Source: Beroe ovata
Taxonomy: Eukaryota > Ctenophora > Nuda > Beroida > Beroidae
Assembly: GCA_946803715.1 (NCBI GenBank)
Contig: CAMPET010000036.1
Span: 167,058 to 199,010, forward strand
Direction of reading: 5' to 3'
Length of the DNA: 31,953 bases
Both the position numbers and the translations under genes were made by a program. The number at the start of each line of letters is the position of its first letter. Positions within the stretch are counted from its first letter, which is position 1. Below the pieces are notes generated by a model. The model saw only the letters and a list, made by a program, of their open reading frames with translations, ran no database searches and was not told the origin of the DNA. Of the stretch, positions 31,749 to 31,953 are shown piece by piece.

Positions 31749-31953
31749 GTGAGTATTGTGGTATTACTGCGTGAGTGTTGCGGATGCACTGCGTGAGTGT
31801 TGCGGATGTACTGCGTGAGTGTTGTGGATGTACTGCGTGAGTGCTGTGGTAGTAATGCGTGAGTGCTGTTGTATTACTGCGTGAGTGCTGCGGTTGTAAT
31901 GCGTGAGTGTTGTGGTAGTAATGCGTGAGTGTTGTGGATGAACTGCGTGAGTA
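31744..31953. repeat. 22-bp minisatellite built on a 5' splice site
   Basis: Nine full units and a partial one, consensus ACTGCGTGAGTGTTGTGGATGT within 22 bp. Units start at 31744, 31766, 31788, 31810, 31832, 31854, 31876, 31898, 31920 and 31942; the array runs off the window. The first unit spans the exon 2 end and donor (TGC/GTGAGT), and all ten copies keep GCGTGAGT. Confidence 0.95.

Overview
The window is animal nuclear DNA: genes carry short GT-AG introns (87-582 bp), the intergenic DNA is AT-rich and full of microsatellites, and the proteins are clear metazoan orthologues (DDX27, COQ2, ALKBH8, NCBP2, ALAD, a Shaker-type Kv channel). The compact genes, mobile-element footprints and Shaker-like channel without the T1 zinc site fit an early-branching marine animal. 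A ctenophore is my best guess, but nothing here proves the species.

Layout. 1-5.2 kb: two candidate coding exons (519-860), a two-exon voltage-gated K+ channel on + (2396-4000) and a charged hypothetical protein on - (4650-5195). 5.2-14.9 kb: mostly non-coding, but it holds a seven-exon Ser/Pro-rich basic phosphoprotein on + (8952-11960), found by matching splice phases because no single exon is long, and a candidate two-exon gene on - (13685-14108). 14.9-26.6 kb: a dense run of seven genes, all on the minus strand. In transcription order these are ALAD (intronless), NCBP2 (4 exons), a 5-finger C2H2 protein, ALKBH8 (intronless), COQ2 (2 exons), DDX27 (2 exons) and a 131-aa mitochondrial-looking protein (3 exons). 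Gaps are about 190-410 bp except where a tandem pair of non-autonomous Helitrons (22890-23728) sits between NCBP2 and the zinc-finger gene. 26.6-31.1 kb: gene-poor, with a 98-bp terminal-inverted-repeat element flanked by 9-bp target duplications, CA repeats and one ambiguous base. 31.2 kb to the end: the 5' part of a + strand gene, whose second exon runs directly into a 22-bp minisatellite that repeats its own 5' splice site.

The minus-strand cluster is functionally mixed: haem synthesis, mRNA cap binding, tRNA wobble modification, ubiquinone synthesis and rRNA processing. All are housekeeping roles, as in operons of animals with spliced-leader trans-splicing. Five of its seven start codons lie 4-9 nt after a pyrimidine-rich AG acceptor. 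This is the most interesting system-level signal. The other main points are a Kv voltage sensor with altered gating-charge and charge-transfer residues, the head-to-tail Helitron pair with textbook termini, and the splice-donor minisatellite.
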